Assembly (NCBI GenBank): GCA_030613705.1
Contig: JAUWLJ010000126.1
Span: 1 to 6,406 of the forward strand
Source: Chloroflexota bacterium
Lineage (GTDB): Bacteria > Chloroflexota > Anaerolineae > Anaerolineales > UBA4823
DNA: 6,406 nucleotides
Direction of reading: 5' to 3'
The notes under the pieces were generated by a model that was not told the DNA's origin, made no database searches, and saw only the letters and a program-made list of their open reading frames with translations. This document shows, piece after piece, positions 1 to 6,239 of the stretch. The first letter of the stretch is position 1, and the number at the start of each line of letters is the position of its first letter. Both the position numbers and the translations under genes were made by a program.

Positions 1-2
1 TG

Positions 3-1874
3 ATCCCGCCTGATGATTTCAAACAACTTCCAGAAGAGACTCGCCAACAGATGGAGAAACGTGTTCAAGGTCTCCAGAAGGAATTACAAACTTTGCTCCA
101 GCAAATCCCAGTCTGGCAGCGTGAGCTGCACGGAAATATCCGTGAGCTCAATCACGAGATCACTGAGGTGGCAGTCATCAGCAACCTGAGTGAATTGAAG
201 ACTGAGTATGACTCATTCCCTCAGGTGCTGGAGTATCTTGAGGCAGTGCAAAAGGATGTAGTAGATAACGCCAGACGTGTCCTGGAAAGCGATGAGGATA
301 GCGACAGGCCCGAAGAAGGAGCTTCCCCGACCGCCTTGCTCGCTCCGAGGCGCTCAGGCTCTTCATTAATGCTCCGCTATAAAGTCAACCTGTTGATCGA
401 CAACCAAACATCCCAGGGAGCTCCGGTCATCTTTGAAGACAATCCAACTTACCAAAATCTAATTGGGCGCGTAGAGCAGATGGTAAGAATGGGCGCCTTG
501 GTGACTGATTTCACATTGATCAAACCAGGCTCGCTTCATCTGGCAAATGGAGGCTACCTCGTCATGGATGCACGTAAGGTGTTGACCCAGCCATATGCCT
601 GGGAAGCACTAAAACGCGCTTTGGAGACCCAGCAAGTGCGCATTGAATCACCAGGGGTAATGCTGGGCATGTTGAGCACAGTCTCCTTGGAACCGCAACC
701 AATTCCCTTGAATGTGAAAGTTGCTCTTCTTGGGGATCGCATGTTGTATTATCTGTTATCTCAATCAGATCCTGAATTCAATGAACTTTTCAAGGTGCAG
801 GCGGATTTCGCTGAAGAAGTTCCCCGCACAGCTGCTAATCAAGAGCTGTATGCCCGTATGATCGCCACCCTCGCCCGGCAGAATGAACTACGGCCGCTAA
901 ACCGGGAGGCGATTGCCCGGATCATAGAACATTGCGCACGAGTGGTGGGCGATTCGCAGCGGCTGACCATCCAGGTCAACCACATCGTGGATCTGCTCAA
1001 CGAAGCGGATTATTGGGCTGGTGAAAATGGGAATCAAAGCATAAATGCCGCTGATATTCAAAAAGCGATCGATGCCCGAACCTACCGCGCCGACCGGGTG
1101 CGTGAGCGTTACCAGGAAAATATTCTGCGAGAGACGATTATGATCTCCACCCAGGGTTCCCAGGTGGGACAGATCAACGGGCTCTCTATCGTGCAAATGG
1201 GTGATTTCTCGTTTGGATTTCCCAGTCGCATCTCTGCCAGCGTCCGCCGCGGTAAAGGAGACGTGATCGATATCGAGCGCGAGGTTGAGCTGAGCGGACC
1301 GATTCACTCAAAAGGTGTTTTAATCCTGGCCGGATTTCTCGGCCAACGCTATGCTTCCGATGAACCGCTTTCCCTATCCGCAAGCCTGGTATTCGAGCAA
1401 ACTTATAGTGGTGTCGAGGGCGATAGCGCTTCATCCGCGGAGCTTTACGCATTATTATCCGTGATCTCCGGTGTACCCATCAAGCAATCACTGGCTGTTA
1501 CCGGATCGGTCAATCAGCATGGTCAGGTCCAGGCCATCGGTGGAGTAAATGAAAAAATTGAAGGTTTCTTCGATATCTGCAAAGAGCGAGGCCTGACCGG
1601 GGAACAGGGAGTCCTGATCCCAACCGCGAATGTCAAGCATCTCATGTTAAATCAGGAAATCCGGGATGCCGTAGCAGATGGATTGTTCAACATCTATCCC
1701 ATCTCCGAAATAGATCAGGGTATCGAATTACTCACCGGAATTCCTATAGGTCAACCCGACCAAGAAGGGAAATACCCACCCGAAACGATCAGCGGAAGAG
1801 TGCAGGCTCGCCTGGAAAAACTCGCCGAGAAAAAAGATACTTCTGGCGAAGATGATACGGGGAATGGCCGATGA
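3..1874 (+). CDS. Lon-like ATP-dependent protease (AAA_32 / Lon_C family), 5' partial
   Basis: The frame is open from the window edge; an ATG at 51 is internal, because the 16 codons before it (starting IPPDDFKQLPEETRQQ) already match this family. The 623 visible residues (1 = codon at 3) lack the N-terminal part, where the P-loop would lie; family members are usually about 800 residues. Seen in order: a charged, helical coiled-coil-like stretch (about 5-90), an acidic linker, an AAA-type core with the Walker-B-like GGYLVMDA (Asp at codon 567), a sensor-like LLGDRMLYYLL, a helical lid ending near EADYWA, then the Lon proteolytic domain (about 385-580). The catalytic dyad is Ser in GDSAS (codon 1425) and Lys in NEKIEG (codon 1554). 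They lie 43 residues apart, the same spacing as E. coli Lon Ser679/Lys722. The family is a cytoplasmic Ser-Lys protease that degrades proteins; its substrates are not known here. The stop overlaps the next gene's start. Confidence 0.93.
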   Translation: MPPDDFKQLPEETRQQMEKRVQGLQKELQTLLQQIPVWQRELHGNIRELNHEITEVAVISNLSELKTEYDSFPQVLEYLEAVQKDVVDNARRVLESDEDSDRPEEGASPTALLAPRRSGSSLMLRYKVNLLIDNQTSQGAPVIFEDNPTYQNLIGRVEQMVRMGALVTDFTLIKPGSLHLANGGYLVMDARKVLTQPYAWEALKRALETQQVRIESPGVMLGMLSTVSLEPQPIPLNVKVALLGDRMLYYLLSQSDPEFNELFKVQADFAEEVPRTAANQELYARMIATLARQNELRPLNREAIARIIEHCARVVGDSQRLTIQVNHIVDLLNEADYWAGENGNQSINAADIQKAIDARTYRADRVRERYQENILRETIMISTQGSQVGQINGLSIVQMGDFSFGFPSRISASVRRGKGDVIDIEREVELSGPIHSKGVLILAGFLGQRYASDEPLSLSASLVFEQTYSGVEGDSASSAELYALLSVISGVPIKQSLAVTGSVNQHGQVQAIGGVNEKIEGFFDICKERGLTGEQGVLIPTANVKHLMLNQEIRDAVADGLFNIYPISEIDQGIELLTGIPIGQPDQEGKYPPETISGRVQARLEKLAEKKDTSGEDDTGNGR

Positions 1875-2710
1875 GTTCCAAAGACAGCATAAATGACATT
1901 CGTCGTATATTGATCGCCCTGGACGCCTCCCCTGCGAGCCAGGCCGCGCTGGAGCTGGCCGTGGATATAGCGATGCGCTACCAGGCGGAGCTGATCGGTA
2001 TCTATGTCGAGGATATCAACCTATTGCGATCAGCAGAGATCCCCTTCACCAAGGAGGTAGGTTTCTATTCTGCATCCTCCCGTCAGATCGACATCCCTCA
2101 TATTGAGAGGGAATTACGAACCCATGCCCGGCGAGTGGAACAGCTCCTGGCCTCCATCGCCCAGCGGGCGAACCTGCGTTGGTCCTTCCGCAGTACACGC
2201 GGTGTAATACCAGGTGAATTATTGTCTGCCGCCGCAGATACAGACCTGATTATCTTAGGGAAAACAGGTTGGTCAGGAGGTAACCAGATCGGCTCGACAG
2301 CCAGAGAGGTTGCAGTTCGGGCACCAATCCAATCTTTGATCCTCCTGCACAAAGTTCGTCCTGGATCCCCGATCATGGTCGTGTATGATGGATCACCTGC
2401 CAGTCAAAATGCTCTGATCGCCGCGCGCCGGATCAGCAGCCCGGAAAGCACATTAACAGTCCTAATCCTGGCTGAAACCAAGGTAGAAGCCGAACAGCTC
2501 CAAGCACAAGTGCAAGCCAGGTTTCAAGAAGACGAAATCAATCTTGATTTCCGTTGGACAACGAAAATCCAAGGCGATCGTATCTCACAGCTAGCCCTCA
2601 TATCTGGCTGTGATATCGTCGTTATACCCACCAAGAGCGGGCGATTTGAACCCGAAAATTTGGTTGCCATGCTCAATGATGCTGATTGTGCCGTCTTGCT
2701 GGTTCGGTAG
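1871..2710 (+). CDS. Tandem-domain universal stress protein (UspA family)
   Basis: A 279-residue soluble protein with two Usp folds and no signal peptide or membrane segment, so probably cytoplasmic. Domain 1 (about 11-160) opens with RRILIALDASPASQAALELA, the usual beta1 strand, nucleotide-contact Asp and helix. It ends with GKTGWSGGNQIGST (130-143) and the strand SLILLH. The family nucleotide motif is G-x2-G-x9-G-S/T; here the last spacer is x7, so binding may be altered. Domain 2 (about 167-279) has the matching strand IMVVYDGSPASQNAL and final strand AVLLVR but lacks the glycine loop, so it is probably non-binding. The ATG start lies in an ATGA overlap with the upstream protease stop; a GGGG run 8 nt upstream (1859-1862) is a modest ribosome binding site. 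The overlap implies translational coupling with the protease. A stress or energy-sensing role is inferred from the family; no ligand can be assigned. Confidence 0.92.
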   Translation: MSSKDSINDIRRILIALDASPASQAALELAVDIAMRYQAELIGIYVEDINLLRSAEIPFTKEVGFYSASSRQIDIPHIERELRTHARRVEQLLASIAQRANLRWSFRSTRGVIPGELLSAAADTDLIILGKTGWSGGNQIGSTAREVAVRAPIQSLILLHKVRPGSPIMVVYDGSPASQNALIAARRISSPESTLTVLILAETKVEAEQLQAQVQARFQEDEINLDFRWTTKIQGDRISQLALISGCDIVVIPTKSGRFEPENLVAMLNDADCAVLLVR

Positions 2711-2750
2711 TAACCCTTCTCTTAGACAAGTTCAAGAAAGTCATTTAACC

Positions 2751-2762
2751 ATCAAATTTGAT
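2751..2762. repeat. 12-bp perfect palindrome in the Usp-sulfurtransferase gap
   Basis: ATCAAATTTGAT is a perfect 6+6 palindrome ending five bases before the GGAG ribosome binding site, inside the 67-bp gap. It could be a small operator, but an AT-rich palindrome of this length can occur by chance. The flanking bases do not extend the symmetry. No terminator-like hairpin with a T tract is visible in this gap, so read-through from the Usp gene is possible. Confidence 0.35.
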
Positions 2763-2767
2763 CTTGT

Positions 2768-2771
2768 GGAG
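2768..2771 (+). promoter_or_regulatory. Ribosome binding site of the sulfurtransferase
   Basis: GGAG followed by six bases and the ATG at 2778. It decides the start: the alternative in-frame ATG at 2610 would put 56 unrelated residues, encoded inside the Usp gene, ahead of the rhodanese fold. Confidence 0.7.
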
Positions 2772-2777
2772 TTGAAC

Positions 2778-3639
2778 ATGATCTACACGACTCTCATTTC
2801 TGTGCCTCAATTAATCTCCGAGAGCAGCGATCCCGATTTAGCGATTGTCGATTGCCGCTTTTCACTAGCAGATCCCGAGTTAGGTCGTCAAAATTACCTC
2901 GAAGCACATATCCCGGGTGCAATTTATGCCCACCTGGATGAGGATTTATGTTCACCGGTGATCGAAGGGGTGACCGGTCGCCACCCACTGCCGTCCGTCG
3001 AGAACTTCGCTGACAAGTTGAGCGATTGGGGGATTAACTCCTCCTCGCGGGTTGTGGTTTATGACGATGCTGGTGGCGCCATGGCAGCCTCCCGTTTGTG
3101 GTGGCTGTTGCGCTGGTTGGGCCACTATACAGTGTCCGTCCTGGATGGTGGGTGGCAAGCCTGGTTGAAATCCGGTGAAACCGTTCGCGGGGGTCAGGAG
3201 ACACGATCATCGAGCTTGTTCATCCCTCACGTGCGGCCCGGATGCTTGATCACTAAGGATGAAATCCTTTCCCGGTTGCTTGAATCGAATTTATTGTTGA
3301 TTGACTCGCGTGAAGAAAACCGTTATCGCGGCGAAGTTGAACCGATCGATCCTGTTGCAGGTCATATTCCCGGAGCACTACCATCTCCCCATCTCAATAT
3401 CCTGGACGCGGAGGGGAAATTCCTTCCGCCAGAGGCATTGCGCCACTACTTTCAACCTTTGCTCGGAGAGACATCGCCGAGTGATACTATTTTTTTACTG
3501 TGGCTCAGGTGTGACTGCAGCTCAGAATGTGCTGGCAATGGAATACGCTGGAATGGGAGATGCCAGGCTGTATGCAGGTTCCTGGAGCGAGTGGATCACC
3601 GATCCAGAACGACCGATCGCAACTGGAGAGGGGACCTAA
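2778..3639 (+). CDS. sseA: 3-mercaptopyruvate sulfurtransferase (two rhodanese domains), disrupted by a +1 frameshift
   Basis: The ATG at 2778 has GGAG six bases upstream and begins [12 protein letters not shown]; an earlier in-frame ATG at 2610 lies inside the Usp gene and is rejected. The N-terminal rhodanese domain (about 1-130) has [13 protein letters not shown] and LDGGWQAW. Its active-loop position holds Asp (YDDAGG), as expected for the inactive domain. The C-terminal domain (about 155-286) has [21 protein letters not shown] and the catalytic loop CGSGVTAA, then [16 protein letters not shown] points to mercaptopyruvate sulfurtransferase rather than thiosulfate rhodanese (CRKGVTA). The frame shifts inside a T7 run at 3490-3496. 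Removing one T gives [12 protein letters not shown], a 286-residue protein with the catalytic Cys at 241, close to E. coli SseA (281 residues, Cys238). As written, the 2778 frame instead runs on to 3752 (324 residues) and loses the active site. The family transfers sulfur from 3-mercaptopyruvate to thiophilic acceptors in cysteine catabolism. The break could be a sequence error or a real mutation. Confidence 0.88.
3490..3496 (+). other. T7 homopolymer carrying the frameshift in the sulfurtransferase
   Basis: Upstream codons read Ser-Asp-Thr-Ile-Phe in one frame. Downstream codons read Tyr-Cys-Gly-Ser-Gly-Val-Thr in the next frame. Six Ts would join them exactly; seven are present. The single extra base sits only two bases before the catalytic Cys codon (3499-3501). 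A homopolymer of this kind is the commonest site of sequencing or assembly indels, and also of genuine slippage mutations. Confidence 0.85.
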
Positions 3640-3748
3640 ATCCCCAGGATCGCTTTGTTCTTTCTCCCAGGTTTAACTGGATAAGTAAAAACAAAGGTAC
3701 CGGGTTTTGCGATCAGGACCGGTTTCTTGGTCTAAATTCGAGATTGAA

Positions 3749-6076
3749 TTAACGCTTGTTATTCGGGTTGGTGGAAGGTTCCAGGACCGTCTGGCGCAGG
3801 AATGAATGGAAGGCACTCTGCCGCCTCTTCACCACAATCACCGTCACCTTGGCCCGGTTCGCGACCTGATCGGCAATGTTGCCAAACAGCAAATTCCTGA
3901 ATAGTGGCTCATCCGTTGATCCGATCACGATCAGATCACATTCACAATTTTCCGCGTTTTCCAAGATCGTGTCTAAGACACTGGTGCCCTCTACGATATT
4001 GCGGGTGATATGTGGATAATCGATCCCTTCCAATGCGTAATCAAAGATTTGATTAGTCCGGACATGTTCCCTGGTGCCAGCGCCTAGGGGGACGATATGC
4101 ATTAAATTTACCAAAGCAGGTCCCTCTTCACTCAAAGACGCCATATTCACTGCGATTCGGACTACTCGGCGGCTGTTCGGTCCCCCGGAAACGGGCACAA
4201 AAATCGATCGGATCGGTCGGTGTTCGCGGTAGCGTACGACAGCGATATCACATGGTGGGTCATCCACAATCGGATCGATCACCGAACCATATAACCTTCC
4301 AGCCGTATTTGTGAAACCAGGCCATCCCAACAAAATCAGATCCGAGGCGTTCTCCACAGCTGTCTTACGAACGGCATCATCCACCTTCCGGCCTAAGCGG
4401 ATCATTGTGTGTACTGGGACATCCATCTCTTTAGCCTGTTCGATAACCGTTTCCAGATAAGGCCGTCCATGTTTGAGCCGCGTTCGCCCATCACCCAGAG
4501 TGAGCTGGTAAGGAACCCGCACTACATGCAAGGCCAGCACTTCTCCTTCGTTTGCCCGTGCGAGGATGCTGCCGATATGTCCCAGGATGCGGGCCTGTTC
4601 CCGAGTTGCCACCGGGATAAGCACCGAGTACTGCCGGCTGACAAGTACTTCTTCCAGAAGGATCTCCTTCGGTTTTTCGATCTCTTCAATCCGGGAGAAG
4701 TAAGTGTAATATGCCAGCAAACCAACAACAATCCAGGCTATGGCGACGTACCAGGCAAGCGGGCTGAATGTGAACAAGTATATTGCCAGCAAAGCATTAA
4801 TCACAATCCCCAGGATTGGGATCAAAGGGAAAAATGGTACCCGAAATCCGCGTTCCAAATCAGGCATTTTTAGACGTAACCGCATTACGACCACATTTAC
4901 CTGCAAGAAAAGCAAAAGGAACAGGATGCCAGCCGCAGCGGCCACATCTTCAATCGGCAGCAGCCAGGAGATCAGCAACATGAAAGCCCCTGAAAAGATC
5001 ACCGCCCAGTAAGGGGTTAGTCGCTTGGGGTGCACTTTTGACAATAAATGTGGCAGATTGTGATCGCGGCCCATGGCAAATGAGACCCGCGAGGAGGAAT
5101 ATGTTGTAGCATTTAAAGCCGACATCGTCGAAACCAGTCCGCTGAACAGCAGCACGATCGCCCCGATACCAAGAGGGAATGTCTGCCGGGCAGTCTCAAC
5201 AATTGCCACTTCTTTTTGTAATCCCAGATACTCGTATACCTTCAATCCCTCTGGTGGGCTGGTTGCCCCGAAGGCGACGATCGAGACCAGCAAATATATC
5301 GAGACTGCAACAGCAATCGACAGAAAGATCGCCCGCGGCACGTTGCGCTTGGGATCAATCACCTCTTCTCCAGACTGCACAATGATTTCATATCCCTCGA
5401 AAGCAATAAACGTCACTCCCATTGCAGCAAAGACCGCTATAAATCCATTCGGCATGAAATCGCTTGAAATACTCTGCTGCCAGCCGTCTGATCGCAGCAT
5501 AACCAGTAAGCCGAATAAAACAAATAAACCCAAAATCACGATTTTCGCCATGGTTACAACATTGCCGATCATGCCGGTTTCAGACGCACCCAGTGAGTTG
5601 ATAAATGTAAAGGCTAAGATGATCAAAGTCATAAATATCAAGGTCATCTGGGATACAGTTAACCCCAAAGTCGGTAAATCCGCAATCAGCCATAATTCGC
5701 TGGCAAATCTACCAAACCCCAGCGCGTACAAAGCACCGGCAGATGCCGCGGCCGACCAGCTCATCCATCCCGCCAGGAATCCCTGCGTCCCACCCAAGCC
5801 TCTTTTTACCCACACATAGCTGCCCCCAGCTTCCGGGTATGCAGAGCCTAATTCAGCGTAGGACATGGCGGTGAACGAGGTGATAATGCCGTTGAAGGCA
5901 AATGCCAGGATCAAGGCAGGTCCCGCTACGCCAGCGGCGATCCCGGTCAGCACGAAGATTCCGGCACCGATCATCCCACCGATGCCGATCATCGTGATGG
6001 TAAATAAATTTAAATTCCTGCTGAGCGTTACGCCAGTTGAGAAACTGGACGCAGGATTGTGGTTTGAACCAGCCAT
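3749..6076 (-). CDS. APC-superfamily amino acid permease fused to two C-terminal Usp domains
   Basis: A 775-residue inner-membrane protein. Residues 1-460 form a 12-TM APC transporter (AA_permease_2 type). TM1 (about 24-48) has the glycine-rich unwound motif GIGGMIGAGIF, TM2 is followed by SYAELGSAYPEAGGSY, and TM6 carries FIAFEGYE followed by SGEEVIDPKRNVPRAI. A Lys in TM5 (TMAKIVILGLF, residue 178) matches by pattern the lysine proposed for proton coupling in ApcT. A charged linker (461-482) leads to Usp domain 1 (about 483-617), whose loop at 584-598 fits the nucleotide pattern G-x2-G-x9-G-S exactly. Usp domain 2 (about 622-751) keeps the spacing but has Asp for the second Gly and Asn for Ser/Thr. 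Proton-coupled amino acid uptake controlled by a nucleotide-binding cytoplasmic tail is inferred; the substrate is unknown. The start at 6076 is preferred because AAAGGGA lies six bases upstream; a TTG at 6106 or ATG at 6082 would be upstream alternatives. The gene is convergent with the sulfurtransferase. Confidence 0.93.
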   Translation of the reverse strand: MAGSNHNPASSFSTGVTLSRNLNLFTITMIGIGGMIGAGIFVLTGIAAGVAGPALILAFAFNGIITSFTAMSYAELGSAYPEAGGSYVWVKRGLGGTQGFLAGWMSWSAAASAGALYALGFGRFASELWLIADLPTLGLTVSQMTLIFMTLIILAFTFINSLGASETGMIGNVVTMAKIVILGLFVLFGLLVMLRSDGWQQSISSDFMPNGFIAVFAAMGVTFIAFEGYEIIVQSGEEVIDPKRNVPRAIFLSIAVAVSIYLLVSIVAFGATSPPEGLKVYEYLGLQKEVAIVETARQTFPLGIGAIVLLFSGLVSTMSALNATTYSSSRVSFAMGRDHNLPHLLSKVHPKRLTPYWAVIFSGAFMLLISWLLPIEDVAAAAGILFLLLFLQVNVVVMRLRLKMPDLERGFRVPFFPLIPILGIVINALLAIYLFTFSPLAWYVAIAWIVVGLLAYYTYFSRIEEIEKPKEILLEEVLVSRQYSVLIPVATREQARILGHIGSILARANEGEVLALHVVRVPYQLTLGDGRTRLKHGRPYLETVIEQAKEMDVPVHTMIRLGRKVDDAVRKTAVENASDLILLGWPGFTNTAGRLYGSVIDPIVDDPPCDIAVVRYREHRPIRSIFVPVSGGPNSRRVVRIAVNMASLSEEGPALVNLMHIVPLGAGTREHVRTNQIFDYALEGIDYPHITRNIVEGTSVLDTILENAENCECDLIVIGSTDEPLFRNLLFGNIADQVANRAKVTVIVVKRRQSAFHSFLRQTVLEPSTNPNNKR

Positions 6077-6082
6077 TCGCAT

Positions 6083-6089
6083 TCCCTTT
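6083..6089 (-). promoter_or_regulatory. Ribosome binding site of the permease-Usp gene
   Basis: On the minus strand, AAAGGGA is followed by ATGCGA and then the ATG at 6076-6074. The six-base spacing is ideal for the second ATG. The first ATG (6082-6080) directly abuts the site with no spacing. The TTG at 6106 lies upstream of it. The start is therefore set at 6076. Confidence 0.7.
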
Positions 6090-6109
6090 ACTTCAGTTTT
6101 AATCAATGA

Positions 6110-6138
6110 ATTTTACCCTACAAACCCGAAAATGACTC
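6110..6138 (-). promoter_or_regulatory. Weak sigma70-type promoter candidate for the permease-Usp gene
   Basis: On the minus strand there is a TAAAAT -10-like hexamer (6115-6110). Seventeen bases upstream is GAGTCA (6138-6133), which matches only three of six bases of TTGACA. Transcription would begin near 6103, just upstream of the chosen ATG. The -35 match is poor, so this is only a candidate. Confidence 0.22.
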
Positions 6139-6171
6139 ACTGATCGCAGAGTTTTATCGCGGCAAATCACA

Positions 6172-6200
6172 TTTCGGTTGGCTACGACTTACTACCGAAA
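6172..6200. repeat. Inverted repeat between the permease and the right-edge gene
   Basis: TTTCGGT (6172-6178) and ACCGAAA (6194-6200) are perfect inverted arms of 7 bp separated by 15 bases. The element lies 40 bp beyond the stop of the right-edge minus-strand gene and about 96 bp upstream of the permease start. It could be a weak hairpin ending the upstream transcript or a regulator site for the permease. There is no clear T tract after it on either strand, so a classical intrinsic terminator is not supported. Confidence 0.4.
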
Positions 6201-6239
6201 AGCAAATTTGATCCGTACGCCAGGAGATTATCTTATAAT

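Noticed and set aside
51..53. ATG at 51 as the start of the protease
   Set aside because: The frame is open to the window edge and the preceding codons look like the same conserved helical segment, so the gene is truncated by the window and does not start here.
897..1307. 136-codon open frame on the minus strand inside the protease
   Set aside because: It is antisense to the conserved lid and Lon_C regions, which are clearly coding on the plus strand; the frame has no recognisable domain.
2610..2777. Upstream extension of the sulfurtransferase to the ATG at 2610
   Set aside because: The extension overlaps the Usp gene in another frame, has no homology-like content, and the ATG at 2778 has its own GGAG site and begins the rhodanese fold.
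3301..3639. Separate 112-codon gene starting at 3301
   Set aside because: Its first half is an out-of-frame reading of the rhodanese domain. Only the part after about 3490 is real, and it is the C-terminus of the sulfurtransferase.
3716..3733. Hairpin GGACCGG-TTTC-TTGGTCT as a terminator
   Set aside because: Three of seven pairs are G-U and no T tract follows, so it would be a very weak structure.
4409..4873. 154-codon open frame on the plus strand
   Set aside because: It is antisense to the permease-Usp junction and first Usp domain, with no independent coding support.
5073..5819. 248-codon open frame on the plus strand
   Set aside because: It lies entirely antisense to the membrane part of the permease. 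Its composition is that of a reverse-complement shadow, with no recognisable fold or ribosome binding site.
6234..6239. Perfect TATAAT on the plus strand
   Set aside because: It directly abuts the stop of a minus-strand gene, its nearest TTGATC is 20 bases upstream, and no plus-strand gene follows in the window.
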